DNA of 64,000 nucleotides from Chloropicon primus (lineage: Eukaryota > Chlorophyta > Chloropicophyceae > Chloropicales > Chloropicaceae), in NCBI GenBank assembly GCA_023205875.1, contig CP060757.1, positions 1,364,001 through 1,428,000 on the forward strand. Direction: 5' to 3'. Of the stretch, positions 38,000 through 47,688 are shown piece after piece; the stretch's first letter is position 1, and each line of letters begins with the position of its first letter. The translations under genes and the position numbers were made by a program. The notes beneath the pieces are model-generated. The model saw only the letters and a list, made by a program, of their open reading frames with translations. It did not search any database and was not told where the DNA came from.

Positions 38000-39682
38000 A
38001 TGACCAAGGCGTTTGGGGCGTATGTGAAGCAGGCCAGGAAGGAGAAGCCGCCGACAGGGGGGGAGCTGCTCCCGGTGGCCTCAACCTTGGAGAAGGAACA
38101 AAGCATGCAAATGGAACTATCGGCACAGCTTTCGTCCCTCTCGACGCATTCCATGAAGCCGGTGAGGCCGACGCAGAAGTTCAACAAGAGGGTGAAGAAC
38201 AGGCTCAACTTCGAGGCGAGCATGAAGCCGGCGACGAACGCCAAGGTCGCGGACGCGAAGATGGCAGCAGCCCCGAGCCTCAAGGCGGAGGACATTAAGA
38301 AGGAGAGGGAGAGACTGAGGAGGGAGGGGGGCGGGAGGCCGAGGACGCCCATGATCATCTCCGCCTCGCCGAGCACGCAGAACCTCGCGGCGGGGGTCTC
38401 GGTCCTCGGCGCGGAGGCGTCCGAGCTCGAGCCGAGCTCGAGCCAGGTCTTCCCCTTCATGAACGAGGGGGATTCAGGCAAACCTAGCGCCAAGCCAAAG
38501 GTGCCCAGGCCCAAGTTCTCTTCCGTTCCAATGACGTTCGTGAACGATGGCAAGAGGGTCGGCGGCTCGGGCAGCACGAACCAGCTGACCAAGGAGCAGA
38601 TGGCCAAGCTGAAGGCCACCATGATTGAGAAGGTGGCCACCAAAGCGGAGGAGGACGCGGAGGGAGAGGCCGCTGCCGAGGAGGGGAGCACGACGACGAC
38701 CGCTCCCCCCTCCGTGGTGGCAGCTGAGGTGGCGAGCGAGAAGGCCAGGAGCGAGGCCAGCGTTGCCCTTTCTGACATGTCCAACAAGAGCAAGCTGGCG
38801 GACGCGGGTCAGGACGAGGAGACCACCTCGCAGCTCAAGGCGGCGATTCAGAAGCTGTCGAAGCAGCAGGTCGCACGATGGAAGGACATCATTCGAACGG
38901 ACACCCTGACCCCCGCTTCCTTGGAGGAGCACAGGCGCATCGCCAACTTCAACAAGACCGTCGCGATGCTGAGGGAAAGGATTTACGCCAAGTCTTCCTC
39001 CAGCATCAGCGCTCACTTCCAGGCCCTCGACCTGGAGAGGAAGGGCGCGCTCGACAAGCAGGAATTCAGGAAGGCTCTGGACGCCTTCAACTTGGGCGAC
39101 TGCCTCAACGAGCAGACGGCGGAGATGCTCATGAACAGCGTCAACACGGGCGAGAGGGGTGAGGAGGGCCTGGTGAATTACACAAAGTTCACCGAGGCGC
39201 TTCGAATGGGAAGGATCGGGTACATTCACCAGCCAGGGAAGAGGCTGAGGATCGGCCCCGATCCTGAGAAGCCCTTCGGCACCTCCGCGATCAAGAGGAG
39301 CCTTCCATATGGGATCATGGAAGACGGAGAGAAGAACAAGAAGATATTCGACTCGTACTTGAAGAACCTTTACATGCACGTGGAGGGCCAGTTCAAGAAG
39401 TACGACGAGAACGGAAACCTGACGCTGAAGATGGAAGACTTCCAAAAGGTTTTGAAGCAAATTAGCACGGAGAAGGGACTGAAGCTGAGCGACAACGAGA
39501 TCGAGATCGTTTCAGAGGAGGTGAAGAAGGACAACTCTGGAAGTGTATTATACTTGGACTTCCTCAAGGGCTTCAAGGGGAACAAGGGGCAGGACAACTT
39601 CACCCTCCCGGAGTTTCTCAAGCCAAAGACCTTGAGGCGAAGCCAAAGTGGGCACCCGTGGTCGTGGACAGTTGAGGATTGA
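38000..39682 (+). CDS. EF-hand protein with long disordered N-terminus
   Basis: ATG 38000 (MTKAFGAYVKQ) gives 560 residues. The frame is open to 37838, but that part translates the GGGAGA repeat as (RG)n. The first 330 residues are Lys/Ala/Ser-rich and disordered. The C-terminal 250 residues hold EF-hand-like units: a degenerate LDLERKGALDKQEF; YDENGNLTLKMEDF with a near-canonical D-x-N-x-N loop; and KKDNSGSVLYLDF, whose loop lacks the first Asp. A calcium-sensing role is likely but weak in some hands. Such large EF-hand proteins are common in ciliary and cytoskeletal sets of algae, though nothing here proves that. An AATAAA-like signal lies at about 39713. Confidence 0.75.
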   Translation: MTKAFGAYVKQARKEKPPTGGELLPVASTLEKEQSMQMELSAQLSSLSTHSMKPVRPTQKFNKRVKNRLNFEASMKPATNAKVADAKMAAAPSLKAEDIKKERERLRREGGGRPRTPMIISASPSTQNLAAGVSVLGAEASELEPSSSQVFPFMNEGDSGKPSAKPKVPRPKFSSVPMTFVNDGKRVGGSGSTNQLTKEQMAKLKATMIEKVATKAEEDAEGEAAAEEGSTTTTAPPSVVAAEVASEKARSEASVALSDMSNKSKLADAGQDEETTSQLKAAIQKLSKQQVARWKDIIRTDTLTPASLEEHRRIANFNKTVAMLRERIYAKSSSSISAHFQALDLERKGALDKQEFRKALDAFNLGDCLNEQTAEMLMNSVNTGERGEEGLVNYTKFTEALRMGRIGYIHQPGKRLRIGPDPEKPFGTSAIKRSLPYGIMEDGEKNKKIFDSYLKNLYMHVEGQFKKYDENGNLTLKMEDFQKVLKQISTEKGLKLSDNEIEIVSEEVKKDNSGSVLYLDFLKGFKGNKGQDNFTLPEFLKPKTLRRSQSGHPWSWTVED

Positions 39683-39787
39683 GTGGGACCCCCCACACAC
39701 CTCCCCCCCCAAAAATAAAGGGGAAACACCTTAAAGAAGAGATATAACGCTTTTTATATACTTTTGGAATCCATCAGGCTGAACGAT

Positions 39788-41272
39788 CTACCTCGCGTCA
39801 AAGTCGTACATTGCCGTGTTCACTTGACGTTCGATGAACTGGGGGGGGAGCACTGCCGGCTCGGGGTCCTCCAGAGACGTGTACGGCGGGTCCATGGCGC
39901 ACTTGAAGAAAGCTGTGCACTCGTTCCTCAGCCTGGCGTGGAACATCTTGAAGCTGTAATCCGTGATGTCGTCCCTGAAGGGATTGGAGATGTGCTCCTT
40001 AATCTCCAACAGCCCTTGGTACAGGATCGGCGCTATCGTCAGAATGAAGCACTTTGAGATAACGTCCGCGTAGTTGGTGTGGTGCAGGGACGACCCGAAA
40101 GTCACCCCAGCCTCCACGGAGAGGATGATCATGTACAGCTTCGAGAAGAAGACGATGAGGTGCGAATAGCTGAGAGGGAACTGCATGTTCAGCTGGGCAA
40201 GGATGGTGGAGATCGCGTTCCTCGCCTGCTCGCTGTACTCAAGAAACATGTTCTGGTTCCCCACGGGGTCTGGCAGCCTGCCGTCCAGGCACCACTTTGT
40301 GAAGAGCGAGGAGATCCACACCCAACACATCTGGCTCTTCGCCGGGACGTTCTCCAGGAGCCTCGCTTCCCTCTTTGTCAGGAGCCTCTCCTCCAAGAGG
40401 TCCTTCATGTTCAGCGCCCCAGCCCTCTCAGCCTCCTCCTTGCTCCACACGTCGACCTCCCTCGCGTCCTTGAAAAGGAGGGCCAGGCTGAGAATCCCGT
40501 ACCTCATGATGGTCTCCCTCGCGTGCCTGTCGTCGTACGAGTTGCCAGGAAAATAAATCGCCATCCTCAAGCACATGTTGTCGACGATGTTCATCAGCTG
40601 CTGCAGCGTGTCGTGCCTCAGGGTCCACCAGATGTTGATGGTCTTCTCGAGGTAAAACCCGAGAATGAAGGCAGCCAGAGTCCTCAGAGTGTCCGAGATC
40701 CTCAACCCTGTCTGAAGGCTCTCGACGGTTTTGTCGTTCACGGAGAACAAGATGGAGTAGACGACCACGGCCACCAACCCCGCCGCCAGCCACAGCAGCA
40801 GAATCTGGACCCAGCAGTACCCCGAAGCAAGATAAGTCGTGTGCCAGATCCGGCGGCTGAGCCAGCCAGACCTCACGAGCTTCTTCTCGCGATACCTCGC
40901 GATCTTCCTCACCCCATTCCCCTCGTAAACGACCCGCATCATCTCATTGACCTCGTAACGGAAGTGCGGTCCGATGTTCGGGTCGCTGGAGGGCATGTCC
41001 GTCAGCGGGGCGTAGCACTCCGTCGCGTCGGATGCCAAGGCGCTCCGCGCGCCCCCCGCCCCGACGCCCAGGCACCACCTCCTCCTCGCCCGCCTCCCCC
41101 CATCCTCCCCGCCCCGCCTCCCCAGAAGGGGCTCCTCCGCGCTCTCGTCAAGTTCCGTGGAAGAGGGCACCTCGGGGACCTGCGTCCGCTGCATCCACGT
41201 CCGCGGAGAGTGCCGCGCCCCCCTTCTCCCCCCCGTCCTCGGCGCGTGCCCCTCGCTACGAGACTCCTCCAT
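39788..41272 (-). CDS. Bestrophin-like anion channel
   Basis: A single exon encodes 494 residues. A disordered Arg/Glu-rich N-terminus of about 110 residues precedes the membrane region. First helices are WVQILLLWLAAGLVAVVVYSILF, then LRTLAAFILGFYLEKTINIWWTLR, which matches the bestrophin LGFYV...RWW element. YGILSLALLF and a late hydrophobic pair (LIVFFSKLYMIILSVEAGV and FILTIAPILYQGLLEI) follow. NPFRDDITDY near the C-terminus matches the NPFGxDDDDF calcium-clasp region, although less acidic. Bestrophins are pentameric Ca-regulated chloride or bicarbonate channels; algal forms sit in thylakoid or plasma membrane and help bicarbonate flow. The location here is unknown. Confidence 0.78.
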   Translation of the reverse strand: MEESRSEGHAPRTGGRRGARHSPRTWMQRTQVPEVPSSTELDESAEEPLLGRRGGEDGGRRARRRWCLGVGAGGARSALASDATECYAPLTDMPSSDPNIGPHFRYEVNEMMRVVYEGNGVRKIARYREKKLVRSGWLSRRIWHTTYLASGYCWVQILLLWLAAGLVAVVVYSILFSVNDKTVESLQTGLRISDTLRTLAAFILGFYLEKTINIWWTLRHDTLQQLMNIVDNMCLRMAIYFPGNSYDDRHARETIMRYGILSLALLFKDAREVDVWSKEEAERAGALNMKDLLEERLLTKREARLLENVPAKSQMCWVWISSLFTKWCLDGRLPDPVGNQNMFLEYSEQARNAISTILAQLNMQFPLSYSHLIVFFSKLYMIILSVEAGVTFGSSLHHTNYADVISKCFILTIAPILYQGLLEIKEHISNPFRDDITDYSFKMFHARLRNECTAFFKCAMDPPYTSLEDPEPAVLPPQFIERQVNTAMYDFDAR

Positions 41273-41402
41273 GGCCTCGCCCGCCTCCCACTTGGCCGTT
41301 ACTCGCGCCCGGAAAAGGAAATGAGGAGGGCTCTAGATCGTGGAGGGGGGACTTTTTGCGACGGCGTGGGGAGCTCCACATCATCTACATCATTAACTTT
41401 AC

Positions 41403-42938
41403 TTAAGTGGTGTTGGGGGAGGAAACACCCAGTCCCACCGGATCGTTGCACTGCGCGCACACCCAGTCAATCTGCTCCCAAGGCATGTCCTCCGCGATAT
41501 CTGGCTCGCGCGACGTCGCACTGTAGTATTCCTCGAGGGACTGGTAGCCCTTGTCGAGTATGGACTTGGTGAAAAATTCCTTTCTGTCTCGCATGGCCTT
41601 GCAGATTTTCAGGCACCAGCCCTTGTACCCACTCGTCCCGGACTCAAACCCAAAAATTTCGTGCAGCAGGGAATCCTTGTCCTCTCCAGCGCGGTAGATC
41701 GCGCCCAGCTCCTTCATTTGCTCGCCCTCCCTGAGGCACCGGGCGAGGTCCGCCCTGGTGCTTCCTCGGCCACCCTCGCTGCAGGGCGGGCTCACGGCTT
41801 TTGCGTAATCAAGGCAGCGCCACTTGAAGCCGGACGAGACGCAAACGTCCGCAAAATTGTCGATCCAAGGGGGCGCAAGCGAATTGATGGAGACTCCCCA
41901 AGAGTAACCGTCGTTGCTGACCCCGTGGGGCGCACCGCCGGGCAAAAATATCCAGTCGCCGGCCTGAACGGTTCCTTCGTACACCGTGGCCTCCCCGAGC
42001 TCCGGGAAGACGTCGAGATCCGGGTTCCATATCTCGAGCTCCCTCCTGACAGTCTGTCCGGTCTCCCGGTCCACCACCTCCCTGCTCCACCGCGACTGCT
42101 GCTTGTCCAGGAAGAGCTTGCTCAAGCCCCTGCTGGCTTTGATGTCGTGGAACGTAATCACGCGGAAGGTCTTGGAACCCTTGTAGACGCTCATCCAGAA
42201 CGGGACCAGAAGGCTGTCGACGTGCAGCTCCGTTTTGGTCCCGGGCGGCCCGATGTACTGCTCTGGCTGCCCCTGCTGGACGCCGTTCGGGTCCCTGGGC
42301 ATGCTCCCAAAGGTCACGAACCGGGGAATCGGCGTGGAGAGCTCCAGCTTGGGGCAGAACTCCGGGATTCCAACTTGGCCTGAGGCGTAAACCAAGTCCC
42401 CCTGCTGCTGCTGGGTTTCGTTCGCGCTCATGATGTACTTCTCCAGGTAGTCCCCCATTCTCATGGTCTTCACGTTCGTGAGCCCCGCCCACCTGGAGGC
42501 GGTCGGGGAGTACACGGAGGTCTGCACGAGGGCGTCGCCACACATCGCGCTGAATTCCCCCCACGTCATGCCGTAGGCCGGGTGGTGCCGCACCTCGCCT
42601 TCAACGATGATCGGAGTCTTCGAGTTCCTCCCCCAAAACTCCCTGACGGACACCTCCCCCCTCCTCAACCTCTCCATCGGAACGATCTTCAGCTCGCGTC
42701 GCCTCGCGGCGTACTTGAAACCCGCACTCCTCGCGCCTCCTCTCAGCCGTTCTGCGAACGTTTCAAAGGCCCTCTTGTGCGTTACGCCCCCTTCCCCTTC
42801 CTGAGGCAGGTTTCCTCTTCCGCTTCTGCTGCCCAGAACGAGGAGCACAAGAAGGATTCCCACCGCACCCACCACCGCCCACCACCGCCCACCCTTCTCC
42901 CTCCTCCTCCCTCCCCTCGTCGCCCTCGTCGTCGCCAT
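41403..42938 (-). CDS. Membrane-anchored JmjC/cupin-8 dioxygenase
   Basis: A single exon encodes 511 residues from ATG 42938. A basic N-terminus and one hydrophobic helix (WAVVGAVGILLVLLVLGS, about residues 20-37) predict a type II membrane protein with its enzyme domain in the ER/Golgi lumen. The JmjC fold shows the Fe(II) ligands H-x-D in TKTELHVDSLLVPFW and the distal His in LPGGAPHGVSNDG. A Lys in GSKTFRVI is a likely 2-oxoglutarate contact. The last 150 residues hold several Cys (KWRCLDYAKAVSPPC, WVCAQCNDPVG), which may form disulfides. It is probably a protein hydroxylase of the JMJD class. The substrate is unknown. Its start is 90 bp from the divergent FBXO7-like gene. Confidence 0.83.
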   Translation of the reverse strand: MATTRATRGGRRREKGGRWWAVVGAVGILLVLLVLGSRSGRGNLPQEGEGGVTHKRAFETFAERLRGGARSAGFKYAARRRELKIVPMERLRRGEVSVREFWGRNSKTPIIVEGEVRHHPAYGMTWGEFSAMCGDALVQTSVYSPTASRWAGLTNVKTMRMGDYLEKYIMSANETQQQQGDLVYASGQVGIPEFCPKLELSTPIPRFVTFGSMPRDPNGVQQGQPEQYIGPPGTKTELHVDSLLVPFWMSVYKGSKTFRVITFHDIKASRGLSKLFLDKQQSRWSREVVDRETGQTVRRELEIWNPDLDVFPELGEATVYEGTVQAGDWIFLPGGAPHGVSNDGYSWGVSINSLAPPWIDNFADVCVSSGFKWRCLDYAKAVSPPCSEGGRGSTRADLARCLREGEQMKELGAIYRAGEDKDSLLHEIFGFESGTSGYKGWCLKICKAMRDRKEFFTKSILDKGYQSLEEYYSATSREPDIAEDMPWEQIDWVCAQCNDPVGLGVSSPNTT

Positions 42939-43028
42939 CACGTCGTCGCCAAACACTGTGGTCTCTGGCTCTTGGTGGTGGCGGGAAACCCGCTTTCCCG
43001 CGAACAAAAGGTCAGGGGGGAACGAGTG

Positions 43029-44047
43029 ATGAGGGTCCGCGTTCGAGGGAGGAAGGGGAGGGGGAGGGTGGAGGTGGAGGAGGCGGAAACGATTGGGGAG
43101 GTCAAGAACAAGGTCAGGGAAGTCTTGCCGGAAGTTGGGAATCGTTTTGAACTGAGCTTGAACAAGAGAGACATCTTGCATGAGGAGCTGTCGGTGACGC
43201 AGGCGGGGCTTGCGAGGGGGGACCTGCTGCACATTCTGGGCGAGGAGAGCGACGGCGGGGAGTGGCCGGGGACCCGGGCTAGCCCCATGGACGACGACGA
43301 CGACGGGAGCGTCTGGGGGATCTTGGCGAGGGAGCTGCGAGGCTTCGGGTTCGAGAGAGTGGGGCCAGTGGCCCACAATGAGGCGTGGAGCGACAGCGAC
43401 AGCTTCGAGGCGAGGAGGGAGAGGTTCAGGATGACCGTCCCCGGGGCAGCCGGTCGGAGCGAGGAGGTCCTGGTTGCCTCGCGGACCATCGGGGACTTCC
43501 GGGTGCTTCACTCGCGGGCGGGCTCGAGTGATTGCGTTTACAGCGCACCGTTCAAGCGTCCCGTCGAAAAGTCGAGGCTCCTCGATCGCGTGGTGCTCCC
43601 GCTCGTGAGAGACGCGAGGTCGAGCCTTGGCCTCGAGCCCCCAGCCCTCCTGGACACGGTGTCGAACGACCTCTTGTTTGTGATCCTGGTCTCCCTCGGC
43701 AGGTGCACCGGCGCCGAGCTCGCGAGTCTGGCCTGCACGAGCAAGAAGTTCTGCGCGTTTGTCCAGCAGCCCGAGACCCAGCAGATCCTTCGTGGGGCGA
43801 AGGCGAGGGCACAGAGCGCGAGGGAGCGGGCCAACCGCCAAAGGTAAGCAGTTCGTGTGCCGGTGCATCCGCGCGGGGGTGTCGCGTGTGCGCTGCTGAC
43901 GCTGCTCACCTCGCATTCTTCGTTCCCTTCCCTCCCCTTTCCTTTCCCCTCGCTGGCAGGAGGCTCATGGACTCCCCTCCGCGGTGGCAGCCCCACGACG
44001 ACTTTGGGTTCCCCGGGAGGCAGGCCTTCCTCGGAAGGCGAGTGTGA
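43029..44047 (+). CDS. FBXO7/SKIP22-like protein (ubiquitin-like, FP, F-box)
   Basis: Exons 43029..43843 and 43960..44047, with a 116-bp intron, encode 300 residues. Residues 1-75 are a ubiquitin-like fold (MRVRVRGRKG...VEEAETIGEVKNKV). The middle holds a PI31-type FP-like region (YSAPFKRP...VVLPLVRDARSSLG). An F-box-like segment follows (PPALLDTVSNDLLFVILVSL). A short Pro/Arg-rich end (RWQPHDDFGFPGRQAFLGRRV) is like the PI31/FBXO7 tail. Human FBXO7 and Arabidopsis SKIP22 share this order and act in SCF ubiquitin ligases and proteasome regulation. The F-box is divergent, so assignment rests mainly on order. Confidence 0.75.
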
Positions 44048-44204
44048 GTGGCGCGCCGGCGTCTCCATCAGCTCCATTCCCTCCCCTTTTCCCCTAAAAC
44101 CTCATTCAAAAATCACGAGGCGAGATCGAGATCGAGATCATAACGCTTGGGGCGAGCGAGGACGACGGGACGACGCGGCGCGCGCAAAGGGTTTTGGTTT
44201 TGGT

Positions 44205-45139
44205 ATGAGGAGGAGGGAGAGGGGAGAAGGGGAGGGGGGGGAGGAAAGCTTCCCCGCGCACCGGAGGACGAGGTCTGACGCGACCACGACCTCGGGAGGA
44301 CGGAGAGACGGCGAAGAGAACACCCCAAGCCAGGCGAACTTCTCGGACGTGTGGAACAACATCAACAAGGTAACGGCCTCTCCCTCTTTTGTTCTCTCTC
44401 TCTCGAAAGAGGAGCGCGTTTTCGAAAAGAAAACGCCCCTCGCTGACGCCCAACGACTCTGACGCCCCTTGCACCCCTCTCTCTCCTGCGCGGCGACAAC
44501 AACAACGACGACGATAACGGACGGGAAAGAATGGAAACGGGAGCGGGGGAAAGCTTCCCTCGCGGGGACCCGTGCACAGGCACCAGCACTCGAGGACGGT
44601 GAGAACGACGCCCCGCCGCACAACCTGCCTCGCTCCCCCGCGCTGACACGCACTTCCTCTTCCTCTCCCCCCCCCCGCGCCCGCAGTTCTCGAACATGTC
44701 GGAAACGTTCTACGAGTCCTTCATGTACGCCAACAGCTTGAACCGCAAGAAGTTCTTCTGGGTCTGCTACTTTGCGTCCCTGGTGGGGACCTGGCTCCTG
44801 CTTTGCACCTTCACCGACCCGGGGATGGCCCTGACCTGGTTGAACATTCTGCACGCCGTCACCACCTTCCCGGTGTTCCACATGTTCAAGATCCAAAAGT
44901 TTGACAAGCAGAACATCTACGACATGGACCAGTCGTACGGCGACATGGAGCCCCAGACGTACTGGGTGCAGATCGACTACGGGAAGATGTGGACGAAAAC
45001 GAGGAAGGCCCTGCTCATCATCCCGGTGGTCCTGTACCTGGTGGCGACCAACTCGGTGGACTTCACCAGGCAGCCCCTCCTGATCAACTTGCTTGCCATG
45101 CTCTTGGTCGTGGTACCCAAGCTCAAGGTGAGCGAATGA
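44205..45139 (+). CDS. ORMDL: ORMDL family regulator of serine palmitoyltransferase
   Basis: Exons 44205..44369 and 44687..45139, with a 317-bp intron (the longest placed here), encode 205 residues. After a 50-residue hydrophilic N-terminus comes the ORM core. It has a first hydrophobic pair (FFWVCYFASLVGTWLLLCTF), LTWLNILHAVTTFPVFHMFK, YWVQIDYGKMWTKTRKALLIIPVVLYLVATN, and LLINLLAMLLVVVPKL. These match the LTN-IHN, WEQiDyG-q-T-tRKF and N-sLL-vliPKLP elements. ORMDL proteins are ER membrane subunits that inhibit serine palmitoyltransferase when sphingolipid is plentiful. The usual C-terminal HGVR is missing, and the N-terminus is longer than human ORMDL3. The catalytic partner LCB2 is 3.4 kb away. 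Confidence 0.88.
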
Positions 45140-45257
45140 GCCAGCGTGCGAGGCGTCGGCGTCCTCTCACAGGAGAACAAAGAAAACATGTGGGTTCCTG
45201 TAATTTTCTTGTTACAGTCGAGCGAGGCGCGGTCTCTACTTTATATCTAATGTTCCT

Positions 45258-46819
45258 TTACGACATTTTAATCGCGCAGACCTTGTCCAAAATGTCCTCC
45301 ACGACCTTGTCCGGCGTGGACGCGCCGGAGGTGACCCCGATCCTAACCTTCCTGTCCAGTGGCAGCCAGTTCTCCGACTTCTGCATCTGTTGGTGAGCGT
45401 CCATCCACTCGGTCTCGTTGCCGGGCCCAATCCTGTCGGCCGTGTCGAGCCAGAAGGACGGAATGTTGTACTCCTCCGCAATCTCCTGCAGGTGCATGGT
45501 GTTGCTCGAGTTGTACCCTCCGACCACGAGGATCATGTCGACGCCCTCGTCGGTCCCTTGGTGGGAGACCATGTTGTACATGGCGTCCTGCCTGGTCTGC
45601 GTGGCGTCGCAGATGGTGTCCATGACGACAAAGTGGCTGTCGAGGTCGGCCGGGCCGTGCTTCTCCATCATGGTCTTCTGGAACAGCTTGCCGATCGCCT
45701 CAGTCTCTCCCTTGAGCATGGTCGTCTGGTTCGCGATCCCAACCTTGTCCAGCATGGTGTCCGGGTCAAAGCCCTCCGAGATGGCGTTCTTGAACTTCTC
45801 CAGGAAGTCCTCCTTGCTCAGTCCCTTCCCCAGGATCATGTCGGCCACGATCTCGGCCTCCGCCATGTTCTTCACGATCACGTAGTCCCCCGCGAAGGAA
45901 GCGGTGGCGATGGTCTCCTCGTGGGCCCACTTGCCGTGAATGATGCTCGTGTGCTTCCTCCTCGTGTGAGTCTCAACCGAGTTCCACACCTTGGAGACGT
46001 AGGGGCACGTGGTGTCGACGATCTGGACCTTCCTGTCGTGCAAGATCTTCATCTCGTGCACCGAGGCCCCGAACGCCGGAAGGATGGCCACGTCGCCCTC
46101 GTTCACCTCGCTGAAGTCCTTGCCACCGTTGTCGGCGCCCCGGTCCTCGATGAACTTCACGTCCATCTCCTGGAGGCGCTTGTTCACGGAGGGGTTGTGG
46201 ATGATCTCGTTCGTGATGTGCAGCTGCCTGAAAGCCGGAGAGGAGTTCAGGGAAAGCAGAACCCAGCACGGACACACAAATAAATTGTCCGGAGTTGTTG
46301 TTGGGAAAAAAACGAAACGTCTTGTTGTGTGAGGTCCACGGACGAGAGAGCTCGCTGGGCGTAAAAGGAGAAAATGGTTGAATTCGACGGTACTCACCTC
46401 CCAGGATACGCCCTCCTCGCCTCGTAGGCCATCTGGACGGCCCTCTCGACGCCCCAACAGAAGCCGTAAGACTCGGCGAGCTTGAACGAGAGCTTGTCCG
46501 ATATCTCGGCCTCGAACTTCTGTTCCCGCATCATGGCCACGAGCCCTGTCGTGGAGTACCCGACCCCGTGATCCTCCATCTTTTTCTTGCTCTCCTCATC
46601 GTGCGTGGGCTTCCTGACGTACCTCCCCGTCTTGTTCAAGGAACGCCTGAATGCCCTGGCGTCGAACTTGCCCTCCTCCTCCTTCGTGGTGGTCGTGGCG
46701 TTCTTCCTCTCCCCCACAACGTCGCTCTGCGCTCTCCCCCTCACCCTCCCCCTGTTGTTAGCCTTGTTGTCGCTATTCAGCAACACCCTTGTCCTCGTCC
46801 TCGTCCTCACCCCCTGCAT
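45258..46819 (-). CDS. ISPH: 4-hydroxy-3-methylbut-2-enyl diphosphate reductase (IspH/HDR), plastidic
   Basis: Exon 1 (46819..46398) and exon 2 (46227..45258), with a 170-bp intron, encode 463 residues. This is the last MEP-pathway enzyme, making IPP and DMAPP with a [4Fe-4S] cluster. The three cluster cysteines are in GFCWGVERAV, VDTTCPYVSKVW and MDTICDATQTRQ. The His-containing HGKWAHEE and VGGYNSSNTMHL are conserved, as is the end GVTSGASTP. The first 50 residues (Arg/Thr/Asn-rich) look like a plastid transit peptide. The plant/cyanobacterial-type N-terminal region (GRYVRKPTHDEESKKKMEDHGVGYS) supports photosynthetic ancestry. It converges on ORMDL with 118 bp between stops. Confidence 0.96.
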
Positions 46820-47175
46820 CTTCTCCTCTCCTCTCTCCCTCTCCCTCCGTCGCCAAGATCCGCGCGCTCTCCACCGCTCGTCAGTCGCGCGAGGAGAGCG
46901 CCCTCTGTCGGGGGTCGAACATCAACACGACACGACACGACACGACACGACGAGAGGAAGGGGAGAGGAAGGGGAAGAGGAGAGGGAGGAGGGCGGCCTC
47001 TGACGCATTCATTGCGTCATTCATTCATTCATTCGTTCGTTCATTCATTCGTTCGTTCGTTCGTTCGTTGGTTGGTTGGTTCATGGTTTAGGAAGGGATT
47101 TTGTCGGGGGGAGGGCTTGGACGAGTTTTGTTTTGATTGGGAGCGGGAGCGGGAGCGGGGTGAGGGGGTTGCGGG
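46820..47175. repeat. Repeat-rich shared 5' region (ACGAC pentamers, NTTC/TTGG tetramers)
   Basis: It carries five ACGAC pentamers at about 46925-46950. At about 47017-47083 is a tetranucleotide array that changes unit from TCAT to TCGT to TGGT along its length. No gene is seen; the divergent IspH and 47176 genes start at its ends. Confidence 0.75.
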
Positions 47176-47688
47176 ATGGCCTCAACTGGCGGGTTTGAGA
47201 TCAAGTCGGGAGGGAAGAGGGAGGGGGGCGCAGGGACGAGTCGGATCGCGTTTCGGAGGCAGGTGCCCGAGGCCATCGACTTCGACGACGTAGAGGAGAA
47301 GATTATCGGGACGGTGACCAGGAGGAAGAAGGACTTCGTAACGGGCCAGGACAAGCCAGTCTCCGGCGCAATGGCGAAGCAGCTGCCCCAGAAGAAGGGC
47401 GGCCGAGGCAGTGGCGCAGCCTCAGCCTCGGCGTCGTCCTTCGGGACTCAGCCGGGGTCCCTGTCCCCCCTGCAGGGGGTGGACCTCGGGAAGGGCGAGA
47501 GGCACCAGTCCCTCGAACGGTACAAGCACTACGGGGCGATCTACGGCGAGCACGGGGAGAACCCTGTGCGCTGGCTCCGAAGGAACCTCGGCAAGGCCAA
47601 CGCCGCCGCGGCTTCCTTCGTCCAGACCCTCCACCACATGGTCCAGGGGAAGGGCAGGGGCACCCGTGCTGCCGCTCCCAAGCGCTAA
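47176..47688 (+). CDS. Basic Gly/Ala-rich small protein, function unknown
   Basis: A single exon encodes 170 residues with very high G/C at third positions. The N-terminus is hydrophilic, with FRRQVPEAIDFDDVEEKIIG and TVTRRKKDFVTGQ. The middle is Lys/Gly/Ser/Ala-rich, and the C-terminal block reads HQSLERYKHYGAIYGEHGEN then VRWLRRNLGKANAAAASFV. No membrane segment or signal peptide is present. I recognise no family. Its regular composition and clean start after a repeat-rich 5' region make it a real gene. Confidence 0.6.
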   Translation: MASTGGFEIKSGGKREGGAGTSRIAFRRQVPEAIDFDDVEEKIIGTVTRRKKDFVTGQDKPVSGAMAKQLPQKKGGRGSGAASASASSFGTQPGSLSPLQGVDLGKGERHQSLERYKHYGAIYGEHGENPVRWLRRNLGKANAAAASFVQTLHHMVQGKGRGTRAAAPKR

